From NCBI RefSeq assembly GCF_937941905.1, contig NZ_CALDGS010000033.1, forward strand, positions 1-49,502: a stretch of DNA of 49,502 nt, read 5' to 3'. The notes under the pieces were generated by a model. The model was not told where the DNA came from. It made no database searches and was given only the letters and a program-made list of their open reading frames with translations. The number at the start of each line of letters is the position of its first letter. Within the stretch, counting starts at the first letter, position 1. This document shows, piece by piece, positions 1 through 9,791 of this stretch. This stretch comes from an uncultured Mycolicibacterium sp. (GTDB lineage Bacteria > Actinomycetota > Actinomycetes > Mycobacteriales > Mycobacteriaceae). A program made the position numbers and the translations under genes.

Positions 1-16
1 CGCACCGGGCGATTAG

Positions 17-32
17 CCGCCGCCGGCGGCGG
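17..32. terminator. Perfect GC palindrome after a possible upstream stop codon
   Basis: Positions 17-24 (CCGCCGCC) are followed directly by their exact complement at 25-32. A TAG at 14-16 sits immediately before, in a frame open from base 2. This could be the 3' end and terminator of a plus-strand gene starting before the window. With only five visible codons the gene itself cannot be supported, so only the hairpin is listed. Confidence 0.3.
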
Positions 33-94
33 GCATGCCCTCCGGGAACGTCCGAACGAGGACGACCGAGTGGGCACGACCGGGAGGAACGGAC

Positions 95-1273
95 ATGCGG
101 GCAGTGACATGGCAGGGACGGCGCAAGGTGGCGGTCGAGTCGGTGCCGGATCCGATCCTCAAGGAGCCCACCGACGCGATCGTCCGGGTCACCAGCACCA
201 ACATCTGCGGGTCGGACCTGCATCTGTACGAGGTGCTCGGCGCGTTCATGAATCCCGGCGACGTGCTCGGCCACGAGGCGATGGGGGTGGTCGAGGAGGT
301 CGGCGCCGCGGTCGGCGACCTCGCCGTGGGCGACCGGGTGGTGATCCCGTTCAACATCTCCTGCGGCACCTGCTTCATGTGCAGCCACGGCCTGCAGAGC
401 CAGTGCGAGACCACCCAGAACCGCGACCAGGGCACCGGCGCGGCGCTGTTCGGGTACTCGCGGCTCTACGGCGAGGTGGCCGGTGGCCAGGCCGAGTACC
501 TGCGCGTGCCGCAGGCCCAGTACACCCACATCAAGGTGCCCCCGGACGGCCCCGACGACCGCTGGGTCTACCTGTCGGACGTGCTGCCCACCGCCTGGCA
601 GGCGGTCGCCTACGCCGCGCCGCCGGCCGGCGGCACCCTGGTGGTGCTCGGCCTGGGCCCGATCGGGTCGATGGCCTGCCGCATCGCCGCGCTGTGCCAC
701 GACTGCCGGGTGATCGGCATCGATCTGGTCGCCGAGCGGATCGAGCGCGCCCGGCCGTACTGCTTCGACGTGCTCGACCTGAGCCGCGACGACGTCGTCG
801 CGGCGGTGCACGAGCACACCGACGGCCGCGGCGCCGACGCGGTGATCGACGCGGTGGGCATGGAGGCGCACGGCTCCCCGGTGGCCGAGGCCGCCCAGAC
901 CGCCAGCGGGTACCTACCCTCCCCGGTGGGCCGGATGGTGATGCGCCGGGCGGGAGTGGACCGGTTGGCCGCGCTGAACACCGCGATCGCGCTGGTACGC
1001 CGCGGCGGCACCATCTCGGTGTCCGGGGTGTACGGCGGCGCGGCGGACCCGATCAACATGATGACGTTGTTCGACAAGCAGATTCAGCTGCGCATGGGGC
1101 AGGCCAACGTCAAGCGCTGGGTGCCCGAGATCCTGCCGCTGCTGACCGACGGCGATCCGCTCGGCGTGGACGACTTCGCCACCCACCGGCTGCCACTGGA
1201 CCGGGCGCCGCAGGCCTACGAACAGTTCCAGCACAAGCAGGACGGCATGGTGAAGGTGATGCTCAAGCCGTAA
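95..1273 (+). CDS. Zinc-dependent alcohol dehydrogenase (MDR superfamily)
   Basis: Predicted cytosolic NAD(P)-dependent zinc alcohol/aldehyde dehydrogenase of 392 aa. The N-terminal GroES-like domain carries catalytic-zinc ligands Cys38 and the GHE motif (His60, Glu61). Around residues 110-125 lies the structural-zinc motif CGTCFMC followed by another Cys eight residues on. A Rossmann domain with GLGPIGS follows at about 190. The length and the extended loop before the Rossmann fold resemble the glutathione-independent formaldehyde dehydrogenase-like branch; the substrate is not readable from sequence. I chose ATG 95 over an upstream ATG at 35 because a GGGAGGA ribosome site lies at 82-88. 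A GC-rich hairpin follows the stop codon, so the gene is probably monocistronic. Confidence 0.9.
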   Translation: MRAVTWQGRRKVAVESVPDPILKEPTDAIVRVTSTNICGSDLHLYEVLGAFMNPGDVLGHEAMGVVEEVGAAVGDLAVGDRVVIPFNISCGTCFMCSHGLQSQCETTQNRDQGTGAALFGYSRLYGEVAGGQAEYLRVPQAQYTHIKVPPDGPDDRWVYLSDVLPTAWQAVAYAAPPAGGTLVVLGLGPIGSMACRIAALCHDCRVIGIDLVAERIERARPYCFDVLDLSRDDVVAAVHEHTDGRGADAVIDAVGMEAHGSPVAEAAQTASGYLPSPVGRMVMRRAGVDRLAALNTAIALVRRGGTISVSGVYGGAADPINMMTLFDKQIQLRMGQANVKRWVPEILPLLTDGDPLGVDDFATHRLPLDRAPQAYEQFQHKQDGMVKVMLKP

Positions 1274-1274
1274 C

Positions 1275-1294
1275 CCCGGCCGTCGGCGGCCGGG
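1275..1294 (+). terminator. Hairpin terminator with UCGG tetraloop
   Basis: CCCGGCCG at 1275-1282 pairs perfectly with CGGCCGGG at 1287-1294 around a TCGG tetraloop, starting two bases after the alcohol dehydrogenase stop codon. There is no U-tract, as is common for mycobacterial hairpin terminators. Confidence 0.6.
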
Positions 1295-1317
1295 ACGGCA
1301 CGGCCAAGATGGAACAT

Positions 1318-1737
1318 GTGAGCACGCTGCGCCCCATGACATGTCGCACCGTCGCCGCACTTGCCGCCGTCGCGCTGCTGGCCGCCGGCTGCGGCGGCGC
1401 GGACCGGCCGGCCACCGACAGCGCCGGGGCGGACCCCGCGCAGCTGACCGACGCGCAACGCCCGCCGGACCGGCTGCGCGTCGAGGTGACCATCGCCGAC
1501 GGCCGGGTCAGCCCGACCGATGCCGACCTGCGGGCCACGGTCGGGCAGCCGATCGTCGTCTACGTCAACAGCGACGCCGCCGACGAACTGCACGTGAACT
1601 CCGTGCCCGAGCACACCTTCACGATCGAACCCGGCCCGATCCACGCCTTCCAGTTCAGCGTCGACCAACCCGGCGCCGTCGACATCACGCTGCGGCACCT
1701 GCACCGGCGCATCGCGACCGTGCACGTGCATCCCTGA
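1318..1737 (+). CDS. Cupredoxin-like secreted lipoprotein
   Basis: 139-aa predicted lipoprotein. A hydrophobic signal segment ends in the lipobox LAAGC, so the mature protein should be lipidated on Cys and anchored outside the membrane. The rest is a single beta-rich domain with the cupredoxin-like pattern (VEVTIADGRVSP, then HVNSVPEHTF, ending HVHP). The mature domain has many His residues but no Cys after the lipidated one, so a normal type-1 copper centre (Cys-His-His) is absent. This resembles the EfeO/Cupredoxin_1-type folds that have lost or changed their metal site. The start is uncertain: GTG 1318 is chosen, with ATG 1309 and ATG 1336 in frame nearby. Confidence 0.75.
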   Translation: MSTLRPMTCRTVAALAAVALLAAGCGGADRPATDSAGADPAQLTDAQRPPDRLRVEVTIADGRVSPTDADLRATVGQPIVVYVNSDAADELHVNSVPEHTFTIEPGPIHAFQFSVDQPGAVDITLRHLHRRIATVHVHP

Positions 1738-1778
1738 CGGTATCCGCTGTTCGGGGGATGAACCCCGCCCGATTCCCC

Positions 1779-1791
1779 TACAGTGTTCCCG
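1779..1791 (+). promoter_or_regulatory. Leaderless promoter (-10 TACAGT) of the PAS-ANTAR gene
   Basis: TACAGT at 1779-1784 is followed by six bases and then GTG at 1791, the classic mycobacterial leaderless arrangement in which the start codon is also the transcription start. It decides the start chosen for the next gene. Confidence 0.6.
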
Positions 1792-2459
1792 TGGCGGGCC
1801 TCGACCCACTCGACCAGGCGTTGGCGGGCGGAACCCCCCAGCGGGTGGGGTGGTTTCGCTTCTACTTCGACGACGAGCGCTGGGAGTGGTCGGAGCAGGT
1901 GCAGCAGATGCACGGCTACACGCCCGGATCCGTCACCCCGACCACCGAACTCGTTCTGTCCCATAAACATCCGGACGACTACGGGCAGATCGCCGCGACG
2001 GTCGACGAAATCCGGCGCCAGCGTAGGACGTTCAGCACCAGGCACCGCATCATCGACACCGGGGGCCGGGTCCGGTCGGTGATCGTGATCGGCGACCAGC
2101 TCTGCGACGCCGCCGGCGAAGTCATCGGCACGCACGGGTTTTACGTCGACGTCACGCCGATGACGGAGGCGACCGAACAGCTGGTCACCGCCGCGGTCGC
2201 CGAGATCGCCGAGCACCGGGCCGGCATCGAACAGGCCAAGGGCATGCTCATGCTGATCTACCGGGTCGACGCCAACGCCGCGTTCGACCTGCTCAAGTGG
2301 CGCTCCCAGGTGACCAACGTCAAGCTGCGCGCGCTGGCCGAGCAGTTGATCGCCGACTGCGCCGAGCTGCAGTACGACGAGGCGCTGCCCGACCGCGACA
2401 TCTTCGACCACCTGTTCCTGACCACCCACCAGCGGGTGGGCCGTGCGCGCAGCCGGTGA
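1791..2459 (+). CDS. PAS and ANTAR domain RNA-binding antitermination regulator
   Basis: 222-aa sensor/antiterminator. Residues about 15-130 form a PAS domain (WEWSEQVQQMHGYTPG, then an HPDD motif and a PAC-like strand), likely sensing a small ligand or redox state. The C-terminal 60-70 residues are an ANTAR domain (EQAKGMLMLIYRV followed by the helical bundle). ANTAR proteins bind paired hexaloop stem-loops in nascent RNA and prevent termination. Mycobacteria carry several PAS-ANTAR proteins of unknown target. GTG 1791 is preferred because of the leaderless -10; ATG 1758 is in frame upstream. No partner histidine kinase lies nearby. Confidence 0.85.
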   Translation: MAGLDPLDQALAGGTPQRVGWFRFYFDDERWEWSEQVQQMHGYTPGSVTPTTELVLSHKHPDDYGQIAATVDEIRRQRRTFSTRHRIIDTGGRVRSVIVIGDQLCDAAGEVIGTHGFYVDVTPMTEATEQLVTAAVAEIAEHRAGIEQAKGMLMLIYRVDANAAFDLLKWRSQVTNVKLRALAEQLIADCAELQYDEALPDRDIFDHLFLTTHQRVGRARSR

Positions 2460-2466
2460 CCGGCGC

Positions 2467-2479
2467 TACCGTAAAGCCA
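2467..2479 (+). promoter_or_regulatory. Leaderless promoter (-10 TACCGT) of pncA
   Basis: TACCGT at 2467-2472, then six bases, then ATG at 2479. The promoter lies in the 19-bp gap after the PAS-ANTAR gene, so pncA can be transcribed independently of it. Confidence 0.6.
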
Positions 2480-3030
2480 TGCGGGCACTCGTGATCGTCG
2501 ACGTGCAGAACGACTTCTGCGAGGGCGGGTCGCTGGCGGTCACCGGCGGCGCCGCGGTGGCCGCACGGATCGCCGAACTCGTCGCCGGCGACCCCGGCTA
2601 CGACCACATCGTGGCGACCAAGGACTACCACATCGACCCGGGCGAGCACTTCTCCGACGATCCCGACTACCGGGTGTCCTGGCCGCCGCACTGCGTGGCC
2701 GGCACCCCGGGCGCGGAGTTCCACCCGGCGTTCGGCGGCCGCGGCGTGGAGACCACCTTCCTCAAGGGCCGCTACTCCGCGGCCTACAGCGGGTTCGAGG
2801 GCGTCGACGAGTCCGGCACCGGGCTGGCCGACTGGCTGCGCACCCACGACGTCGACGCGGTGGACGTGGTGGGCATCGCCACCGACTACTGCGTGCGGGC
2901 CACCGCGCTCGACGCCGCGCAGGCCGGGTTCCGCACCCGGGTGCTGCGCGACCTGACCGCGGGCGTGGCGCCGGAGACCACCGAGCGGGCCGTCGCCGAG
3001 CTGCGCGCCGCCGGGGTCGAGGTGGTCTGA
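2479..3030 (+). CDS. pncA: Nicotinamidase/pyrazinamidase PncA
   Basis: 183-aa isochorismatase-fold amidase that hydrolyses nicotinamide to nicotinic acid in NAD recycling; the same activity converts pyrazinamide to pyrazinoic acid in mycobacteria. All known active-site residues are at the same numbers as in the M. tuberculosis enzyme: catalytic triad Asp8, Lys96, Cys138 and metal ligands Asp49, His51, His57, His71. The motif IVDVQNDFCEGGSLAVTGG is essentially identical. Position 137 is Tyr where I recall His in M. tuberculosis. Length matches the family (186 aa in M. tuberculosis). The start is fixed by the leaderless promoter and the conserved N-terminus MRAL. Confidence 0.96.
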   Translation: MRALVIVDVQNDFCEGGSLAVTGGAAVAARIAELVAGDPGYDHIVATKDYHIDPGEHFSDDPDYRVSWPPHCVAGTPGAEFHPAFGGRGVETTFLKGRYSAAYSGFEGVDESGTGLADWLRTHDVDAVDVVGIATDYCVRATALDAAQAGFRTRVLRDLTAGVAPETTERAVAELRAAGVEVV

Positions 3031-3045
3031 GAGCCCGCCGGGGCG

Positions 3046-3072
3046 GGTTTGCCGCGGGCACGCCGCGGGTAT
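3046..3072 (+). promoter_or_regulatory. SigF-type promoter upstream of glgX
   Basis: GGTTT at 3046-3050, a 16-bp spacer, and GGGTAT at 3067-3072 match the published mycobacterial SigF consensus (GTTT, N15-17, GGGTAT). It lies 40 bp before the glgX start, in the 82-bp gap after pncA, with no better SigA-like box visible. SigF controls general and osmotic stress and stationary-phase genes, which suits a glycogen enzyme. Confidence 0.7.
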
Positions 3073-3112
3073 CCCGGGCTGCATCCGCCGCACCGACCCG
3101 GGAGCCCCGCCC

Positions 3113-5266
<2,154 letters not shown>

Positions 5267-5309
5267 CCTCCCCGGCGATCACCCCGGCAGGTGGTACGTT
5301 CGCAAGGAA

Positions 5310-5419
5310 GCAGCCGCGGCCGCCTCACCGGTACCCGGCACTGCGCCGCGGGTACCCCGGCTGGGCGGGCCGGAGGTAGCGCCAGACGAGCGGTGGCAGC
5401 TACGGGCGGCCGCGGCTGC
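5310..5419. repeat. Nested inverted-repeat structure between glgX and mak
   Basis: A perfect 15-bp inverted repeat (5310-5324 GCAGCCGCGGCCGCC, 5405-5419 its exact complement) encloses 80 bases. Inside is a second perfect stem, GGTACCCG at 5330-5337 with CGGGTACC at 5349-5356. The whole lies in the 170-bp gap between two convergent genes. It can fold on either strand and may be a bidirectional terminator, a structured RNA or a small repeat element. Part of the loop (5346-5360) resembles the sequence at 3062-3076 upstream of glgX, including the GGGTAY core. Confidence 0.7.
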
Positions 5420-5436
5420 ACCGAATCCCCTCCCGG

Positions 5437-6765
5437 CTAGGCCACCAGCAGCCGCTCGATCGAGCGCAGCGGAATCGGCAGCCAGCCGGGCCGGTGCCGT
5501 GCCTCGTAGCCCGCCTCGTAGACCGCCTTGTCGAGCTCGTAGCCCGCCAACAACTCGGCCGCATCGCGCGGGTCGCCGTCCGCCACCGTCGCGTACCCCG
5601 CGCAGAACGCCGCCCGGTTGCGCTGCACCCACTCCCGCGCGCGGGTGGCCAGCTGCCGGTCGTGCTGCAGATCGTCCCCGCCGAGCTCGGCCAGCCGATG
5701 GCCGGCGGCGTACTCGAACGACCGCAGCATGCCGGCCACGTCGCGCAGCGGCGAATCCGGGCGCCGCCGCTCGGCGGGCGGCACCCCGGGCTCGCCCTCG
5801 AAGTCGATGAGCAGCCAGCCCTCCGGGGTGCGCAGCACCTGCCCGAGGTGCAGGTCGCCGTGCACCCGCTGCACGGTCACCGGCACGCCGGCCAGCGCGC
5901 GGTAGCGGGCGGCGATGTCGGGCACGTACCCGGCCAGCTCCGGCACCGCCGCGGCCACGGCGTGCAGCCGGTCCAGCATCGTGTCGGCGTCGAACCGCTG
6001 CTCGGCGGTGCCGAGCTCGGCGGCCAGGCAGGCGTGCACCGAGGCCACCGCCGCGCCGAGCCGGTGCGCCTCCCCGGCGAAGTCCCCGCCCACCTCGTCG
6101 GCGTACAGGTCGCCCTCGGCGAACAGGTCGCGGGTGCTCGCGGTGGCCATGTCCCAGCCGTCGGCGGCGTTGGCGGCGAACGCGCTGACCATGCCCAGCG
6201 CGCACGGCTGCCCGTCCCAGTCGGTCTCGTAGGCGCCCAGCAGCCGCGCCACGTGCGGGTTGCCGGCCCGGGCCAGCACCCGGTGCAGTTCGATGTCGGG
6301 GTGGATGCCGGGCGCGACCCGGCGGAACAGCTTCAGGATCGCCGCCTGGTCGAACACCACGCTGGTGTTGGACTGTTCGGCGGCGAGCACCCGCGGCGCG
6401 GCGTCGGTCGGCAGGCTCACCCCCGGCTCGGCGGCGAAGCGCAGGCCGTCGAGGGTGGCCGAGCGGGCGTGCAACGCCAGCAGCAGCCGCGCGGCGTCCG
6501 GGTCGTAGACCGCGTCGTAGCCGGTACGGCCGCCGTCGGTGCCGATGATGGCGGCCGGGGCGAACTCGTCGAGCGGGGCCCGGTCCCAGCGCACCGGCAC
6601 CTGGTAGCGCTCACCAGTGCCGTCGGTGTAGGCGACGTCGACCAGCATCAGCTCCAGGTCGTCGGCCAGCGCCACCCGCACCGCCGGCCGGACCGTCGCC
6701 GGCGTCCGGCCGCGTCCGGCGTACCAGCGCTGCTGCGGCAGCCACTCGGCGAACGGCAGGCTCAC
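5437..6765 (-). CDS. mak: Maltokinase Mak (Pep2)
   Basis: 442-aa ATP-dependent kinase that phosphorylates maltose to alpha-maltose-1-phosphate, the donor for GlgE in the trehalose-to-alpha-glucan route. The N-terminal cap (LPFAEWLPQQRWYAGRGR) is typical of mycobacterial maltokinases. The aminoglycoside-kinase-like catalytic lobe carries VQRVHGDLHLGQ near residue 300, with the catalytic Asp, and LLIDFEGEP, the metal-binding DFE. The start is GTG 6765, overlapping the treS stop by four bases (GTGA), so translation is coupled to TreS, which makes its substrate. Length is close to the M. tuberculosis enzyme (455 aa). An open frame runs further upstream only inside treS. Confidence 0.94.
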   Translation of the reverse strand: MSLPFAEWLPQQRWYAGRGRTPATVRPAVRVALADDLELMLVDVAYTDGTGERYQVPVRWDRAPLDEFAPAAIIGTDGGRTGYDAVYDPDAARLLLALHARSATLDGLRFAAEPGVSLPTDAAPRVLAAEQSNTSVVFDQAAILKLFRRVAPGIHPDIELHRVLARAGNPHVARLLGAYETDWDGQPCALGMVSAFAANAADGWDMATASTRDLFAEGDLYADEVGGDFAGEAHRLGAAVASVHACLAAELGTAEQRFDADTMLDRLHAVAAAVPELAGYVPDIAARYRALAGVPVTVQRVHGDLHLGQVLRTPEGWLLIDFEGEPGVPPAERRRPDSPLRDVAGMLRSFEYAAGHRLAELGGDDLQHDRQLATRAREWVQRNRAAFCAGYATVADGDPRDAAELLAGYELDKAVYEAGYEARHRPGWLPIPLRSIERLLVA

Positions 6766-8534
6766 GGCATCCCCTCGGGTTCGGGCTCGCGCAACTGGAA
6801 CCAGTAGAACCCGTGGCCCGGCAGGGTGAGCAGGTACGGCAGCTGCCCGATCCGCGGGAACTCCACGTGCCCGGTGGTCTCGATCGGGGTGTGACCGGCC
6901 CACTCCTGCAGGTTCAGCTCGATGGGCTGCGGGAAGCGCGACAGGTTGTGCACGCACATCATCACGTCGCCCGCGGTGTGGCGGACATAGGCCAGCACCG
7001 ACGGATTCGACCCGCCGAGCTCGCGGAACCCCCCGACCGCGAACGCCGGGTGGCGACGGCGCACCGCCAGCATGGTGCGGGTCCAGTTCAGCAGCGAGGT
7101 GCCGGCGTCGAGCTGGGCCTCGACGTTGACCGACTGGTAGCCGTAGATCGGGTCCTGGCTGGGCGGCAGATACAGCCGGCCCGGATTGGCCTTGGAGAAC
7201 CCGGCGTTACGGTCCGGGGTCCACTGCATCGGGGTGCGCACCCCGTCGCGGTCGCCGAGCCAGATGATGTCGCCCATCCCGATCTCGTCGCCGTAGTACA
7301 GCACCGGCGAGCCGGGCAGGCTCAGCAGCAGCGCGGTGAACAGCTCGATCTGGTTGCGGTCGTTGTCCAGCAGCGGGGCCAGCCGGCGCCGGATCCCGAC
7401 GTTCGCCTTCATCCGCGGGTCCTTGGCGTACTCGGCGTACATGTAGTCGCGTTCCTCGTCGGTGACCATCTCCAGGGTCAGCTCGTCGTGGTTGCGCAGG
7501 AAGATCCCCCACTGCGCGGTGTCCGGGATCTCCGGTGTGCCGGCGAGGATCTCGCTGATCGGGAACCGCGACTCCCGGCGCACCGCCATGAAGATCCGCG
7601 GCATCAGCGGGAAGTGGAACGCCATGTGGCACTCGTCGCCGCCGGTGTCCGGATCGCCGAAGTAGGCGACCACGTCGGCGGGCCACTGGTTGGCCTCGGC
7701 CAGCAGCACCCGACCCGGGTACTCGTCGTCGATCACCTTGCGGCAGCGTTTCAGGAAGGCGTGTGTCTCGGGCAGGTTCTCGCAGGTGGTGCCCTCCCGC
7801 TCGAACAGGTAGGGCACCGCGTCCAGCCGGAACCCGTCGATGCCCAGGTCCAGCCAGAACCGCAGCACGTCGAGCATCGCCTCCTGCACCGCGGGGTTGT
7901 CGTAGTTCAGGTCGGGCTGGTGACTGAAGAAGCGGTGCCAGTAGAACTGGCGGCGCACCGGGTCGAAGGTCCAGTTCGACTCCTCGGTGTCGACGAAGAT
8001 GACGCGCGCCTGCGCGTACTTCTCGGCGGTGTCGCTCCAGACGTAGAAATCGCCGTACGGCCCGTCGGGGTGCAGCCGGGACTCCCGGAACCACTCGTGG
8101 GTGTCGGAGGTGTGGTTCATCACCAGGTCGGTGATCACCCGGATACCGCGCCGGTGCGCCGCGTCGAGCAGCTCGACGAAGTCGTCGACGGTGCCGAAAT
8201 CCGGCAGCACCCGGTAGAAGTCGCGGATGTCGTAGCCGCCGTCGCGCAGCGGCGAGTCGTAGAACGGCGGCAGCCACAGGCAGTCGACACCGAGCCAGTC
8301 GAGGTAGTCGAGCCGCTCGGTCAGCCCGCGCAGATCCCCCACCCCGTCGGCGTCGGAGTCGGCGAACGCGCGCACCAGCACCTCGTAGAACACGGCGTGC
8401 TTGAACCAGGTGCGGTCGGCCGGCAGGGTGCGGGCCTGCCCGAAGTCCTCCGCGGTCGGGTGCTCGACGACACCGGCCTCGACATGGCTGCCGCGCGCCG
8501 GGTCGTGCCGGGGGTGGTCACGGGTCGGGGCCAT
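6762..8534 (-). CDS. treS: Trehalose synthase TreS
   Basis: 590-aa GH13 enzyme that interconverts trehalose and maltose. Catalytic positions agree with the characterised mycobacterial enzymes: nucleophile Asp about 238 (GFRLDAVPY), acid/base Glu about 280 (LLAEANQWP), and transition-state Asp about 350 (FLRNHDELT). Region I is DLVMNHTSD. A calcium-binding N-terminal region and a beta-rich C-terminal domain are present. ATG 8534 is used; a GTG just upstream is also in frame. The start lies 37 bp after the stop of the secreted proline-rich gene, so the two may share a transcript. The downstream mak overlap reflects the TreS-Mak complex known in mycobacteria. Confidence 0.96.
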   Translation of the reverse strand: MAPTRDHPRHDPARGSHVEAGVVEHPTAEDFGQARTLPADRTWFKHAVFYEVLVRAFADSDADGVGDLRGLTERLDYLDWLGVDCLWLPPFYDSPLRDGGYDIRDFYRVLPDFGTVDDFVELLDAAHRRGIRVITDLVMNHTSDTHEWFRESRLHPDGPYGDFYVWSDTAEKYAQARVIFVDTEESNWTFDPVRRQFYWHRFFSHQPDLNYDNPAVQEAMLDVLRFWLDLGIDGFRLDAVPYLFEREGTTCENLPETHAFLKRCRKVIDDEYPGRVLLAEANQWPADVVAYFGDPDTGGDECHMAFHFPLMPRIFMAVRRESRFPISEILAGTPEIPDTAQWGIFLRNHDELTLEMVTDEERDYMYAEYAKDPRMKANVGIRRRLAPLLDNDRNQIELFTALLLSLPGSPVLYYGDEIGMGDIIWLGDRDGVRTPMQWTPDRNAGFSKANPGRLYLPPSQDPIYGYQSVNVEAQLDAGTSLLNWTRTMLAVRRRHPAFAVGGFRELGGSNPSVLAYVRHTAGDVMMCVHNLSRFPQPIELNLQEWAGHTPIETTGHVEFPRIGQLPYLLTLPGHGFYWFQLREPEPEGMP

Positions 8535-8571
8535 CACCGACGGACTACCCGCCGGGGTGCGGGCCGAATCG

Positions 8572-9615
8572 TCAGCGCAGGTAACGCATCGCGCCGGTGC
8601 GCACGTAGCGCACGGCGTTGGCCTGGCGGTAGCCGATCACTCCGCCGCCGGCGGTGAACGCGATCAGCCCGGCCAGCCCGGGCAGCGCCACCGCCGCCTG
8701 GGCCAGTGCCGCGGTGCGCCCGTCGAGCGGCTTGCCGCCGCGCGGTGCGGGGGCGCGCAGCGCCTGGGCCGGCGGCGCGGCCGACTGCGGAACCGGGATC
8801 CCGGCGAAGATCTGGTTCGACGACGGGCTCGCCGGGATCATCGCCCCGGGCGGCACCGGCAACCCGAGCTGGGAGGGCCCGGACAGCACCGCCGGGATGC
8901 CCGGGTACTGGCCGTAGGCCTGCAGCCCGCCCGGCGGGATCCGCGGCGGCAGCGCCAGCGGCGCCGACAGCACCGGGGCACCGCCGCCACCCGGGCCGGC
9001 GCCGTCGGTGCGCCCGACACCGCCGACGCCGACGGCGTCCACCACCGGTGGCGCGGTGACGTCCTCCTCGCCCTGGATCCGCAGCACCGGGCCCTGCGGC
9101 TGCGGCTGCGGTTGCGGCTGCGGGCGGGGGTCGAACAGGGCGGCCACGCCGGACAGCGTCGGGACCGGCATCGGGTAGGTGGTGATGCACACCGCCTGCC
9201 CGCCGCACGGGTTGCTCCCCGGCGGGTGCAGCGCACCGATCCGTACCACCGGCACGTCGATGGTCTCGTTGAAGATGGTCCGGAACAGGTTCTCGGCCTC
9301 GTTGGTCACCCGCCCGTTGCCGACCGTCACCGTCGGCCGGTCGATCGACGGGAAGCCGGCGAGCGGCGAGTCGTTCGAGGTGCGCCCGTTGCCGATCCGG
9401 GGCTGCGGGGGGTTCTGCCGCGACCGCGGCGAGGTGACCGTCTCGCCGCCGTCGTCATTGTCGTGGTGCGGGGCGGCGGTCATGCCGACGCCCGGATCGT
9501 CGTGGTCGTCGTCGCCGGGGGCGGCCGCCGCGCCGGGCGCGGTCAGGCCGGCCAGCAGCAGTCCGGAGACAAGCAGGGCCGCGCCACCGAACACACGCAG
9601 CACCGTGGCGGCCAC
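8572..9615 (-). CDS. Secreted proline-rich mycobacterial protein, function unknown
   Basis: 347-aa protein I cannot assign. It begins with a signal-like hydrophobic stretch (GGAALLVSGLLLAGLTAPGAAAAP), then an acidic segment rich in Asp and His, then a conserved-looking region around two Cys residues (NPCGGQAVCITTYPMPVPT). A PQPQPQPQPQ tract and Pro/Gly-rich linker follow. Near the C-terminus there is another hydrophobic helix (LPGLAGLIAFTAGGGVIGY) and a basic tail RYVRTGAMRYLR. It therefore looks exported, with a C-terminal membrane anchor and a short cytosolic tail. GTG 9615 is preceded by a G-run; no in-frame ATG gives a better signal peptide. It precedes treS, but no role in trehalose metabolism can be inferred. 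Confidence 0.75.
   Translation of the reverse strand: MAATVLRVFGGAALLVSGLLLAGLTAPGAAAAPGDDDHDDPGVGMTAAPHHDNDDGGETVTSPRSRQNPPQPRIGNGRTSNDSPLAGFPSIDRPTVTVGNGRVTNEAENLFRTIFNETIDVPVVRIGALHPPGSNPCGGQAVCITTYPMPVPTLSGVAALFDPRPQPQPQPQPQGPVLRIQGEEDVTAPPVVDAVGVGGVGRTDGAGPGGGGAPVLSAPLALPPRIPPGGLQAYGQYPGIPAVLSGPSQLGLPVPPGAMIPASPSSNQIFAGIPVPQSAAPPAQALRAPAPRGGKPLDGRTAALAQAAVALPGLAGLIAFTAGGGVIGYRQANAVRYVRTGAMRYLR
9094..9123 (-). repeat. Hexanucleotide repeat encoding the PQ tract
   Basis: Five tandem CTGCGG-type hexamers (one is TTGCGG) lie at 9094-9123 on the plus strand, encoding alternating Pro-Gln in the secreted protein. Each unit adds or removes one PQ pair without shifting the frame. Confidence 0.7.
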
Positions 9616-9777
9616 CTCGAACCCCCATTTCCCCGCCGGCGGAATCCCTCCGCGGCACCCGTCATTGTCGCACACCCGCGCGTTCGGTCCAGCCCAAAAT
9701 TGTCGCTCGTGCTAGTGCTCCGACGTGCCGAAACCCGGCGGACAGCCGCCGGCTGACGGATCCGGGGGCGGCTGCAA

Positions 9778-9791
9778 TAGCATCGCCGGTA
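9778..9791 (+). promoter_or_regulatory. Leaderless promoter (-10 TAGCAT) of the pyrE-like gene
   Basis: TAGCAT at 9778-9783, seven bases, then ATG at 9791. The rest of the 175-bp divergent gap (9616-9777) must hold the minus-strand promoter for the secreted protein. It contains two copies of GCGACAAT on the minus strand (+ strand 9666-9673 and 9698-9705), either of which could supply a -10. Confidence 0.55.

Noticed and set aside
5351..5356. GGGTAC in the nested repeat as a second SigF promoter
   Set aside because: No GTTT-type -35 lies 15-17 bases upstream and no plus-strand gene follows.
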